Positions 37,664-50,100 of a stretch of 64,000 nucleotides of DNA are shown here, in pieces (the stretch's first letter is position 1; the number at the start of each line of letters is the position of its first letter). This stretch comes from Owenia fusiformis (taxonomy: Eukaryota > Annelida > Polychaeta > Sabellida > Oweniidae): the NCBI GenBank assembly GCA_903813345.2, contig CAIIXF020000004.1, forward strand, positions 14,079,001 through 14,143,000, read 5' to 3'. The translations under genes and the position numbers were made by a program. Below the pieces are notes generated by a model. The model saw only the letters and a list, made by a program, of their open reading frames with translations, was not told where the DNA came from and made no database searches.

Positions 37664-37865
37664 CAGGCCCGTAGCCAGGATTTGCCAAGGGGGGGGGGCA
37701 GTTTTCAAAAATGTCTAGGGGGTTCACATTTGACAATTTTGGTCCAAATATGACTAAAATCACACGAGAAATGCTCAAAATGGTGAAAAACTGCATGATT
37801 TTGAAAGGATCTTTGGCCAGGGGGGTTGGCCCGAACCCTGCGAACCCCCCCTGGCTACGGGCCTG
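37664..37865. mobile_element. 202-bp MITE with perfect 16-bp TIRs inside the CACTA element
   Basis: It starts CAGGCCCGTAGCCAGG and ends CCTGGCTACGGGCCTG. The flanks CTTATAACC and CCTATAACC match at 8 of 9 positions, suggesting an 8- or 9-bp target duplication (hAT- or Merlin-like). The interior has G and C runs. Confidence 0.8.
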
Positions 37866-38157
37866 CCTATAACCTATAAAACTCATTTATTAAAACAAAT
37901 ATTAATTTATCCGTCTGTCTGATTAGATTTTGTTCCCTGACTCAAATCAGAGACATATAAAACATATATATTTTATATGTCTCTGCTCAAAGAAAGTCAA
38001 CCCCGATTTCAGTTCTTAATTCTTCACTTGAAACGATATAGCCATCATGATACAACATGAATTTGGATTAATTATACATATATAAAGCTTATTGTTATCA
38101 AAACCCATAAATCCTCACCATATAAATATAGTTTTATTGATGACTAAAAACAGATAT

Positions 38158-38357
38158 CAGGGGCGTAGCCAGCTTTCAGTCAGGGGGGAGGGGGTGCGAT
38201 CGCCAAAAAGATTTCGGTTTTCAGTCAGGAGGGTTCGATTGTGGCCTGAGCAGCATTTTAAAGCTCCTTTCTTCTTCTTTCTCACGGTTTTATTGTTAAG
38301 GGGGGGGGGGGGTGCGATCGCACCCTTCACAACCCCCCCCCCCTGGATACGCCCACG
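38158..38357. mobile_element. 200-bp MITE, 5-bp target duplication GATAT
   Basis: It starts CAGGGGCGTAGCCAG and ends CTGGATACGCCCACG, flanked by GATAT at 38153-38157 and 38358-38362. The word GTGCGATCGC occurs near both ends. A fragment of the same family (CAGGGGCGTAGCAAAC then GTGCGATTGCC) lies at 39570-39615. Confidence 0.65.
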
Positions 38358-38861
38358 GATATTTTGGCAACTTCCACGTTTACCCCCCCCCCCCCTAATC
38401 ATTTTTGCGCCCCCTCTAAATATCAGTTGTGTACCTTATTTTTGTATGAATTTCTCCCGAACAGTAATGCTAGAGGGGTTATAATATTTATTTCTGTTTT
38501 CAAATGAAATAATTTCACCCTTGCCCGATTGGCTATAATGCACGAATCAAATAGCATGGAGATCAGATAATTAGATTGATTTGTTTTTTTCGCAATCAGA
38601 TGAATTAACTTATTGTTTTCTCTGATTTAAAGGCGGTTTGAAGCTACTTTTATAGGATTTGTAAATTCGCAATCAGACTGGCTTATTTTAATATTTAGTC
38701 AGTGCAAGAGGAGGGGACTATAATGTAGAAAATCATTTTGATTTCGACACTAACTGAAATAATTTATCACAATGAATTGTTAAATACGGAAACAGAGACC
38801 GGTTTAAAAATGAAAAGAGAGGCAAAAAACTCTATTCATACAATGTAATTAAAACCCAGGA

Positions 38862-39525
38862 ATTAAAAGCAATTTTAGACTGTTAGAAATTCTGTAATCA
38901 AGGTGATGTTGGTACACTTCCACCGTTAGAAAAACAAAGACTAAGACAAAGACTATATAGCAATTAATCCTTTTGTAATCATTAAATGTTAAATGTAGAT
39001 TCTTATTATTTCGTTGGACAATGTTCAGACTTCTGACCAAGATTTATTCATTTATGTTTGTATTTAAAAAATAGTATTTCAATCAGACAGACGTTCTAAT
39101 GAGTTAGAAAAATACATTTGTCCATCACCTCTCAAGAAGTTTTCAAAAGTTTTCAAAAGTAATCAAGTCGATTTGTTTATTTTAGTGTTTAGCATTGTTT
39201 TTCATAACTTGACGCTTCCATGAACAGAATGACTTTGAAATGAGTATTTATAATTTTAGCTTTTATACGACATGCTTATTGTATATTTCTATATGAACGT
39301 TGTAGTTATGTGATGTAACATCGCCCCCCCCCCCAAATTACAGGTATACAACTTTTGGTCGGAATACTTTAACTTGCGATTAAAAGCAATTGTAGACTGT
39401 TAGATGATCTCTTATGTAATCTAGGTGATGTTGGTAGACTTCCGCAGTTAAGAAAACAAAGACTAAGACAAAGAGAACTATATAGCAATTAATCCTTTTG
39501 TTATCACTAAATGTTAGATTCTTTA
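38862..39525 (+). repeat. Direct repeat pair of about 150 bp inside the CACTA element
   Basis: 38862-39010 and 39379-39525 share TTAAAAGCAATT.TAGACTG, GTGATGTTGGTA, AACAAAGACTAAGACAAAGA and CTATATAGCAATTAATCC in the same order and orientation. Confidence 0.75.
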
Positions 39526-40094
39526 TAATAATAGTGCCCCTATAATAATAGTGCCCCTATTAGCCATGTACAGGGGCGTAGCAAACTTGGGGGGGGGGGT
39601 GCGATTGCCAAAAAAACAATATCGGATTTCAGTCTGAGACAAATGGTCAAACATGAGTTTCAAAAAACTTCTAGAATTACCTTATGTAAATATTTACGTT
39701 AGCTTGTTTAATTAAGGTCTGACGTTATGAAAACAAAGTGCCATTAATTTCTGAACCGTATAATACAGTATCATCTGTTTGGTCTCGGTATATTCCAGTT
39801 TAATTTGTATTATACAAAAAATGATATGTATAATTTGTATTATACCACTTTGAAACCTGTTATAATAGAAAATGATATGCGTATAATACTGTTTAATCTG
39901 ATCCTGACTTAAATTATATCAGGTTAAACTGGAATATATTTTGGTTTAATCGGGTATCATTCTCTAATGATATTTGAGTCCGGATCAGATGTTATAATAT
40001 TGAATGATACTTTCTGTGATATTGGATTAAACAACAAATTAAACATCAATATAGGATGTTATCACAAGTATTAATCATAGGATTTTACGTAGTG

Positions 40095-40500
40095 ACCACC
40101 ATTGCATACATATTTTGTGTTCAAGATTTAATAGACGATCTAAGCTGAAGATAAATGGATGGAAATACCATTTAAAATGTTTAATAAAGCCCAGTGATTC
40201 AAAAATATGTGATGGGGCACACAAAATTAGGGAGCACTTTTGATTAAAAAACAAAGAATGCACCCAATGTATAGCACAAATGAGCCAAATCTCAGGGAAC
40301 TCATTTCAAACAAATATGATAATGTCATATAGCTCTGCCATTGCACATTGAGATTTAAAAGAAAATCATTATCAAAAAATACTTCATTTTGGAATTTGAT
40401 GGGGGTGTCACTATATTAAATAATAAAACTATTTCTTACCACTTTGGTGTTTTACATTAAGATGATCATTTCTACTAAATATTATATATATGAACTGAAA
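40095..40500 (-). repeat. Right copy of segment A (inverted), running into the gap
   Basis: This is the reverse complement of 19340-19744, with small indels. It ends at the gap exactly where the left copy continues leftward toward the retrotransposon tail at 19300, so the inverted block may extend into the missing sequence. Confidence 0.85.
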
Positions 40501-41000
40501 NNNNNNNNNNNNNNNNNNNNNNNNNNNNNNNNNNNNNNNNNNNNNNNNNNNNNNNNNNNNNNNNNNNNNNNNNNNNNNNNNNNNNNNNNNNNNNNNNNNN
40601 NNNNNNNNNNNNNNNNNNNNNNNNNNNNNNNNNNNNNNNNNNNNNNNNNNNNNNNNNNNNNNNNNNNNNNNNNNNNNNNNNNNNNNNNNNNNNNNNNNNN
40701 NNNNNNNNNNNNNNNNNNNNNNNNNNNNNNNNNNNNNNNNNNNNNNNNNNNNNNNNNNNNNNNNNNNNNNNNNNNNNNNNNNNNNNNNNNNNNNNNNNNN
40801 NNNNNNNNNNNNNNNNNNNNNNNNNNNNNNNNNNNNNNNNNNNNNNNNNNNNNNNNNNNNNNNNNNNNNNNNNNNNNNNNNNNNNNNNNNNNNNNNNNNN
40901 NNNNNNNNNNNNNNNNNNNNNNNNNNNNNNNNNNNNNNNNNNNNNNNNNNNNNNNNNNNNNNNNNNNNNNNNNNNNNNNNNNNNNNNNNNNNNNNNNNNN
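40501..41000. other. Assembly gap (500 N)
   Basis: Exactly 500 N, placed between the inverted satellite block and NCBP2 exon 3. The last coding exon of NCBP2 may lie here. Confidence 0.99.
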
Positions 41001-41055
41001 AAATAAAAAAATGATTGGAAAAGGTAGGTGATCATAAACTTGATGCAAGATGTAC

Positions 41056-41194
41056 CTGGCCTCCACTTTTTCCTCTTCCGTATTGTCTTCCCTCTTTGAA
41101 ACCAACATCCCAGTCAGAACGTATGATTCTGTCATCCAGGCGTGTACCATTGATATATCTCATAGACATAGCTGCATCAACCCTAGTATAGTAC
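41056..41194 (-). CDS. NCBP2: NCBP2 exon 3
   Basis: The acceptor TTTGACAAG precedes G-TAC-TAT, which completes the glutamate codon split from exon 2 (GA|G). The donor is CAG|GTACAT at 41056/41055. The exon encodes the end of the RRM and the basic/Gly tail start that contacts the cap. Confidence 0.85.
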
Positions 41195-44100
41195 CTTGTC
41201 AAAGTTAAGGTGAAATAAAAAACATATGCTGTAGAGTAACATTTAGGCCATTGCTAAGTAAATGTAGTTTTAAATTTGATGAGTTAAGATGACTTTTTGA
41301 GAAACAAAGTTTCTCCTTTTTACTCTGAATATTTTTTTTAAAATGATAGCAACCGCGAACACCAACCCCCAAACACCAACTGCAAAAAGCCTGACCCACA
41401 AAAAAGTTTGAGACTATAACAATATGTCATCACTTGTGGTTGTGACATTAAATGGTATAGGAGCAAGAAACAATATGTGAAAAACTTGTTTTAGTTTGAG
41501 CTCCAAAGTGTATTCTAAATTGTTTGGAACGTTAGTGATACAAAAGAGGTAGATTGAAACCTGCCTGCCATCTATTCAAGGAATATAAAGACATTATAGC
41601 CTTCATATTAGGAATAGTACAATCATGTTTTCCATCTGCAGAGGTAAGAATAGATTGATCTTTACAGAGAATGCTTCAGTTCAATTCAACTGAATTTAAA
41701 ACAAGTAATCTGTCAAGTGAATTTCACAGTCAGTAGTACAGTCAACCTGTAAATCCAAACACCTCTCTTATCGAACACCTCTCAATGTGCAATCTTTTTG
41801 GTCTCATTTTGTTAATAAGCCATATAATGTTAACATGGCATTAAAATGCAAAATTTCACCACCTTCCATTTGTTACAGACATCAAATGCCAAATACCAAC
41901 CGCCAAAACCCAACTGCCAAATGCTGAACATCATCCACAAAAAAGTCAGAGACTATAACAATATGTCACCACTTGTGGCAGTGACATAAAAATCTTGAAA
42001 TGTATAAACCTGTCAATTGGAACACCTTTGGCTAATCAAGGTTGCATTCAGATTACATGTTTACCAAGAAGGATTGGAAGCCAGGGTTCCAACTCAATAG
42101 TGGAGAGGTTAAGCAAATACGGTTTTTCAAAACGTATACGTAAACACAAAGTACATTGAATCAACATAGGATTGTATCCCTTTAGTCTACTTCAGATACC
42201 CGTTCAACTTCAAAGTTGCGTGTTTAGAACGGGAGATTTTAAATTTTCACGTTGCTATCAACGGGAATCATTATACTCATGTCTGTTGAATACTATCCTT
42301 GGAAATTTGATTTCGATGCAAAGTATAATTCTTTCTGAAGAAGATGATGTATGTTACGCATGATTTAACTCCAATAATCTTACGAAACGAGCTCGTTTAA
42401 AATATGTATTAGAAAACCAGCTATTGAACTTCATCAATGGGATACTATGTAATCATTACAAGCTATGGTGTAGTCTAAACAAACACTAGAGCTGAACGGC
42501 TATTTATGTGTGAACTCTACATGTATTTGTATAGGGACGATTGATACGTTTAAGTTGCGTTTTGGATTTTATACGGTAGCTTAACCTCTCCAGTCTTTAA
42601 TCTCCAACGTGATGCGATATTGCCATTCCTGCCTGTATATTTCTACAGCTGCAAGGAGAATGGTCAATATTCTTTGTATTCACGACAAGGAGGATTGGCT
42701 CCCAGAATGCAACACCGATATTCTGCAAAACAATCACCTAGCGATAGCTTTGTTGGAGAGTATCGGGTCATTCTCCATGCAGTCGTACAAATTATACAGA
42801 CAAGAATAGCAAATGACGCATGCGTGGAGATTAAAGAATATCGAGTTGGAACCCTGGCTTCCAATCCTCCTTGTATTCACGATGTGACTATGTGATACCC
42901 ATATATGGGAAACAATATCGAGTGGCATCCCTGAGAGCCAATCCTCCTTGATGTTTTAGAGTAATTATTTTTGTAAAGGATGTGTCCGGGTATATGCCCT
43001 TTTGGTCCCTCAGTCAAATGTATGTGAAATATGGTTTTTATTACTGTCCTAGTTATATTTGATAAGTATATTTACTTTTTCACGAGTTTTGATGCATAAT
43101 TAACCCCCTGCTGAGAGTCAGAATAAGTATCTTAACAAACAAAAAAAGTCATTATCATAGAAAAAAACACCAATAGCAACATGTATGACTTACAAAGAAT
43201 AAATAACTTAAGACCCATGAAGAATTTAAAAGAAAATCATATTTTTGAAATATATTTAAGGATTAAATTTTTTTTCAAATTTTTGAATTTCCCGCCAGTT
43301 TAATTTGAAGGGGGAAAAACAAGATGGCTGCCATTTGATGTAAGAAATATCAGAAAAAAAGTTGCTTCACTTTTAGTTTTCACAATGAGCACAGTTTTCC
43401 GGTTTAGATTTTTTGACTGATTCTGACTCTTCATCACCAGGGTCATGTATAGAGATTATAAAATTGAAACCAAAATGTTGTGCTCAGCATGAATTTGACT
43501 GAAATATGTGTAACTTCACCAACACAATTGAAGTCTCAAAACTGGAAGCTCAGTAACTTTGAGTGACTATAATCCCTTGATTACCCAGATAAACACCAAT
43601 TCACTTATCCAGAAATGCCATTCAATGTCTATACAAAGAAAGTAAGCAATGTTTTGGAGGATATGTTTCGAGCCTTTTGTATAAATAATTCATTTAATAT
43701 TTGCCATTGATTTTTTTTCAGTTCTGACAAAGTGATATGCACTGTCTTTGATGCCAAAATTCTTCATTAATTGAGATACAATTTGATGTTTTTGTACTCT
43801 CAGAAGATGGATAAGATATTGAAGTTTAATAATATGTGTGATTGAGTTGGTTTTTCAGACATTACAATTTTCAATATTTTCTAAGTCGATACCCAGACTC
43901 ATTCCCAGACTCATCCTTTAAAAGGATACTCAACAAAACAGAATCCACATGGAGTTTTTTTCACTTTATCTAATCCCATCACTACTCGTTTGATGTCCCC
44001 AGCACGGGAAAATAGTTCATAAATTTGTTCCTCTGTGGTATAGAATGAGAGATTGCCGATATAGAGAGTTGAACTTGTCAGTAGGAGTTTCTCCTGATGT

Positions 44101-47100
44101 GTCCTGCTGCCCTGGAATACCACAAAACAAGTTAATTTCTACCAATACACCAGTTTTTCATTCATTGTAAGGTTTGCCTATGATATGGCCCAAAGGCGAT
44201 TTATTAAAAGTAAGAGGTTTTAAGCAGCAGGCAACAGGCGGCAATTTTATCTGGTTGTTTCACCTTATGATTAGTGAACGTACCAATTTCGATGGCGCAG
44301 GTAAAGACAAGAATTGTACAGAATTACCCTGTCTTGAGGAACTAAAAGCAATTATTTCTGTGATAGAAATCATAATATTCAATAATGACAAGATGTTTTC
44401 ATTTGATGTTTGCTTGTTGTAAGAAACTCAGGGAATCATTTGGCCAAGAAGTGGATTCAGGTAGGAAACTTCTCAAATCTCTGAACTTATTTTATTACTT
44501 AGATTTCTTATATTTGGTTGTAATTGCAAAGATTTGTCAGAACTGACACAGCATTTGTTGTAAAAATTCAAAAACCTGATTCATCAAAAAAAATTTCTCA
44601 TGTTGAATGCTATTGTTATTTGAAACTTCCATGACAACAACTTATAGTCACATGGCGTGGGTAATTGGTATTTTGAGAGTCTATGCCACTAGTGAGCGAA
44701 GCCAACAAGCTTTGAGGGGGTTTGTTCTCCCATCAAGAGAATTTGAAAATGAGATTGCATTGAAGCGTTCAGGGGTGTTTTTTAACAAAATTCCAACTTA
44801 TATGGACAAATAAAATGGAAATTAATGGCCATTTTGAGAAAAATATTTAATTACAACGAAGCTGTTTTTAAATGATGGCAAGACAAAAAAGGTGCTTCTT
44901 GGAAATAAAATTCATTTCCATTTGCCATTTTATTGTTTATAATTTCCAAAAATACATATCACGTTCATGTATGTTCATCCTCACATGCTTTTCATATATG
45001 ATTGTTACTGCTACAAGTATTCAAAATATCCAGTTTTTTAAAGTGTGGCAATTAAATATAAAAAATCAACTTTTCTCTAAATTTTGAGAGTATGCCATGC
45101 CGTTTCATGCATGCATGAGGACACTGCGCCATTGTTACACGTATAGAATCCATACACAAATTCTCGGTATAAGTTCATATGGTGAAAATAACAAAATAAT
45201 GAAATGATACAGTGTGTCTACTTAGCAGTTTGTTCTATGACATCCCTCCTGCAAGGTTACATTGTGGAACTCAGCCAAACACAACAAATATGAACTTATA
45301 TAGAGAATTTGTGTTTGGATTCTAAGAGCGAACAATGAAATATGTTCACATGATAAATAAAAATAAACTGACAGTAAGGGATTTCAAGGGAATGCTGTTT
45401 TAGTGATGAAAAAACAAAAAGCGCAAATAAACAAATTGTGACATTATTTCTAACTTTCAATACACTTTTCATCGGAAACGACATGCCCGTAGCTAGCTTT
45501 TTGTAAGGGGGGGCTCAAACCCCCCCCCCCCGCAAACCGCCCCCCCAAAAAAATCCCCATGCTTAACCAACCGACTTTGTAATGTTAAGGACAGTGGCGG
45601 ATCCGGAAACTAACAAGGGGGGGGCCCACACTTCAAGTCAGGAAAAAAAATATCCGCGCTTGCGCTGAAAAACTTTTTGGGGCCCTGAAACAAAAATTTG
45701 GGCCAAAATTTAGAAAATCTATATCACGTTTTTTGAAAATTTGGCCTAACATTGAAAAAAGGCTCAAAAAGGTCAAGTATTGAATGCCCAAAAAAGCCCA
45801 CTAAAGAAACCCTTCAATATTTTTTTAAAATTAAGCCTAAAATTGAAAAAAATAAGGCCCAAAAAGGTCAAGTAAAAAGGTCAAGTAAAGGCCAACTAAA
45901 GAGGCCCTACAATATTTTTGAGCCAACATTTTTTTCTGGGCCCATCCTAGGGCCTCGCACAAAATTTTTTAAGGCCCTAAAACCAAAATTTGGGTCAAAA
46001 TTTTGAAAATTTATAGCCCGTTTTTTGAAGATTTGGCCTGAAATTGAAAAAATTGCCCCCCCCCTCCTGGAAACCTGGAAATTTGGGTCAAAATTTTGAA
46101 AATTTATAGCCCGTGTTTTGAAGATGTGGCCTGAAATTGAAAAAAGTAATGCCCAAAAAGGTCAAGTAATGCCCAAAAAGGCCCACTAAAGAGGCCCTAC
46201 AATATTTTTGGACCAACATTTTTTACCGCCCCCCCCCCCCTAGACTGTATCCTTCGTCTGAATAAATATTCAGACTGTAAGTCACCTATTGTAAAATGTG
46301 GTGTTGTATAAATGTTACAAATAAGTTTGTTTAATGATAGAATGATTACCTTATAAAGAACTCACAATATTATTTTTTCGTATATTGTCCTCTTACTGAA
46401 GATATTCATAAAATGTACAGACGCTTCTTGTAGCGAAGCCATTGATTAGGTCAAGCCATTTTGGCAATGCCAATTCTCACGATAAACGAGATTTAGCCAG
46501 TGACGTCAGTCTATTTGTAAACAAATAACACGTGGAGCGGGAGCAACATTACGGAATTGCTAAATTCCATTTGTGCGGGAATTTATTAGATCTAGTAATT
46601 TATTATCATTATCCCGATTAATTTTCTTCATTTATAGTAAATAGAGCGGAAATATTCATGAAGAAGGCCGAGGTAATCAAGTGGTCATGTGTTGTCAAAG
46701 TTCAAAATTTGCATATCTCGTTTGGATCTCGTGAACTCAAACGTCCTTGACATTGATTTCGCGATCTACTTATGAACACATCCTGAAGTTTCGGTGAGTC
46801 TGAACATTTCATTATTTTATATCAACTTGTACCCGCCTTATACAAATATTTTTGCTTCTAGTTTAAGATGAACATCTCTTCAACATATTCACCAATTTTC
46901 AAGGTGAACATTCTTATAATAAACGAGAAATTAATGTGCAAAAAATATCACCGCGATTTCCACGGGAAATATATCAATCATAACAGACCGAATATTATAT
47001 TCGGTCTGTTGGATACATACTACCCCCCCCCCCTGGAACCGCCAGAAGGCTATGTTTAACAAAACACAAAGGACAATCCTAAAAAACAGGGAAAAGAGGC

Positions 47101-50100
47101 ACAAATATGTGAATGCAAAATTCAAAGATGATTCTAAGAAAGTAGATCTAGAGGTTTATCCTCGCATGAAAGAAAATGAGTAGTCTACAGTGGCGTAGCC
47201 AGGATTTGGTGACCGGGGGTTCTATTTTTATGTTATTCACAAATCCCCCCCCCCCCCTTCATTAGCAGCGCTTGCATTAGGCTCTGAAAAATGTGAGTCC
47301 CAATGAAGGAAAAAAATTTAAAAAGTGAGTCCCGACAGAAAAAAGTGTGTCCTCCAATATATAAGCTAAATTAGCTATAATGGGCTATTTTGGAATGTGC
47401 ATGACTTGATCTTACATGTCTTATGTGTTTTCAAAATGTTGCCATTCGTGCCCTGTGATTTAAACATGTTCTTTATTTTCAATTCACTTATGTTATGTAA
47501 CCTCCAGCCTGTTATAGTAAGTACTATTATACTGTGATTATCTTTATACTTGCTGTTTGCACTAAACAACTGCTTGAAAAAATAAGAACATTTTTTAGTA
47601 TGAATTTGTCTGACGCTCAGTAATTTAGTGTAGCACTACATTTTCTACATGATCAGAATCCTCTGATTTATATCATAAATTAGACCATTTTGACGTTATA
47701 TAATCACAAATAGACTACTTCACCTAGGTAAGTATGCATCATTTGTACAATTGAACTCATTTTGAAGGTTTTATATCAGCTTTTCAGTGAGAAAAATATG
47801 TCAAATGCAAACTGATAACCTATTATCGCCCATTACAATAGTTCGTTTTTCTGCATTCTTTTTCTTTTTTACTCAAAATAAAGTTGTAAATCTCACATAT
47901 TTTGATCTTAATATACACCTCAAAGAAGTCAAACATGATCAACTATTGAGATTTTCAAGATTTTCAAAAAATGTTCAAAGTTTTGACTCAATTTTTTTTC
48001 CGTCCCAAAAACGGAAATATTTTTTATTTTTCCGTCCTACAATTTTTTTTTGCGTCACTTACATGTAAGGGACGCCGTTAATGCAAGCCCTGATTAGGGT
48101 TTCTCAAATAATGCAATTTGTACAATTACACTCCCTCCAAAAGTTTGGCAATCCTAACTACCCCATTGGATTATGTATTAAAGCATCTTTAAGTTTGAAT
48201 TCTTATTTGCATAATTTGTAAAGAAAAAACTATTTTGGGAGGGGAAATAGAATTCATTTCAATACCTTCATTAAAAGCAGAATCTGATCTATAGGGGGTG
48301 ATAAAATTACAAGCAACATGTATAATTGACCTACCAATCTATTCCTTACAATATCAAATACAATATCTCCCAAAAGATTCACAACATGTTATAAATTGGT
48401 GAAGTTATGAATGATTCAAAGTGCAAAAATGAGTAAAAAATGTTTAAATTCTCCCAAATAATAAGAATGGTAACCATTCTTATAGAAAAATAATACATTT
48501 TTTGTAAAAATCTTTAGTTTTCCTGGAATAAAGTATGCACTGTTGTGATTTTTAGAAAATAGACATGACAAGGAATGACATGAGAAAAGTCTGGACGTAA
48601 AAATGATTTTCAAAAATGACCTTGTAGCTTTGCAACTTTAATGTTCACAAAGTAAAATAAACAGGCAACGTGCAAAAAAGTCAGACAACTTATAATTAAT
48701 TTTCTGCATCAAAATATACTTTGGTGAATCTTTTACTGAATACATATCCTGAAATCTGATTTGCCCCGAATCCAGCATTATTTCGACTGATTTCTGGAAG
48801 ACCCTGGAGCATGATTTGTTTCCAAGGAATATCAACTATTTCGCACAATTTATTCTTTAACTTAAGCTACTTCATCTAGGACAAAATAAATTACCTCATG
48901 CAATGGCTTATCATTATTATTCAGGAAATTTGTTGGAAGCCAGTTCGGATCAAATGCACTTGGTTATTGAAATTGACGCAAACACTCTATACTCCGAAAG
49001 ATCGTTCTTTTTTTGATAACTTTTCACAACGTTTACACGAAGGCTTTATAAACTTTCCGGGATAGTCGTATTACTGATGAAAATATCTATTATTCAAATA
49101 AGTGGGTCTCGGTAAATGCTTTGTTTTAAAAAGTTAAAAATATTTCTTTGGACGTCATCGGAGCTCAGTGGTAAGTCCCCCCGAGCAGATCAACCGCAAT
49201 TGATAATAAAAACGTTTTAGTGGATAAAATTATATATAAATACAAGCGACTGTTATTTTGTTAAGTTCAGACGGCTTGAAAACAAATTAGGCCTTCATTA
49301 TTTGAAGATTAATACCATATAATTTTTCAATGTTTTTTTTATTATATTATTTATTCGCTAAACATATCATGACATTAACATGAAAATGGAGAGCAAGTAA
49401 ACTGGAACGATAACAATTTGAATTATATACAATCTCTTAGATGAGTGGAGTGTATCTGAAAAAAATTTGGAAAGTGATGGGTAAATAAATACTGAACAAA
49501 TGAAAGAATGAATGAATTTGAACAAATGCTTGTGTTTATAAATGATATACGAAAATTAAATAATTCATTTCACAACGTTTTTAATTATTAATTGGTTTCG
49601 GGGACTTGCCAGCCCCATTTGACACATTTGAAAGAACATGTGTTTCATCAATATTACGACTATTCCAGATATTTATTCGCCAATGTTGTAAAAATCATTC
49701 GGAGTATGGGACGTCTGCATTGTTTTCAATAACTTTCAATAACTTCGTATTGGACCAGAACTGGCTTAAAACAAAATTCCTATAAAGGACTGATTTAGCC
49801 ATTGCCCAAGATGGGTTATTTTGTCCGAGATGAAGCATGCCAAACGTTCTGAGGGATGTGTAACTTCACTATGACATGTTTTTAAGAAAATAATGCTCTC
49901 GTGTTCACCATAACAAATATCAATTCATTTACTGCTCATATATGTAGTTTTCAAAGAGCACAGTAATTTAATGATTCTGGTTATATGCATTTTTCCGCAA
50001 AATTATATTTTGGGAAATCCTGACCGGGGGTTCGTTCGAACCCACCGAACCCCCGCTGGCTACGGCTATGGTCTAAACTCTGTTAAGCATGATAAAAGGC

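Larger units (their letters stand above)
33641..40094. mobile_element. CACTA (EnSpm)-type transposon, 6454 bp, non-autonomous
   Basis: Ends CACTATGTAAAATCC and GGATTTTACGTAGTG are inverted with two mismatches (about 26 bp in all) and begin with the CACTA signature. The 3-bp target duplication ACC lies at 33638-33640 and 40095-40097. The uninterrupted target survives at 19742-19744 in the inverted left block. Subterminal words related to AATGATAC/GTATCATT and GTTTAATC recur near both ends, as is usual in this superfamily. No transposase is recognisable; the frames at 35856-36367 match nothing I know. It contains two younger MITEs and a 150-bp direct repeat. Confidence 0.85.

Noticed and set aside
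38092-38484. 130-residue frame
   Set aside because: It spans a MITE with poly-G/poly-C runs, and the composition is artefactual.
45752-46006. 84-residue Lys-rich frame
   Set aside because: It is built from internally repeated AAAAAGGTCAAG blocks in a low-complexity intronic element.
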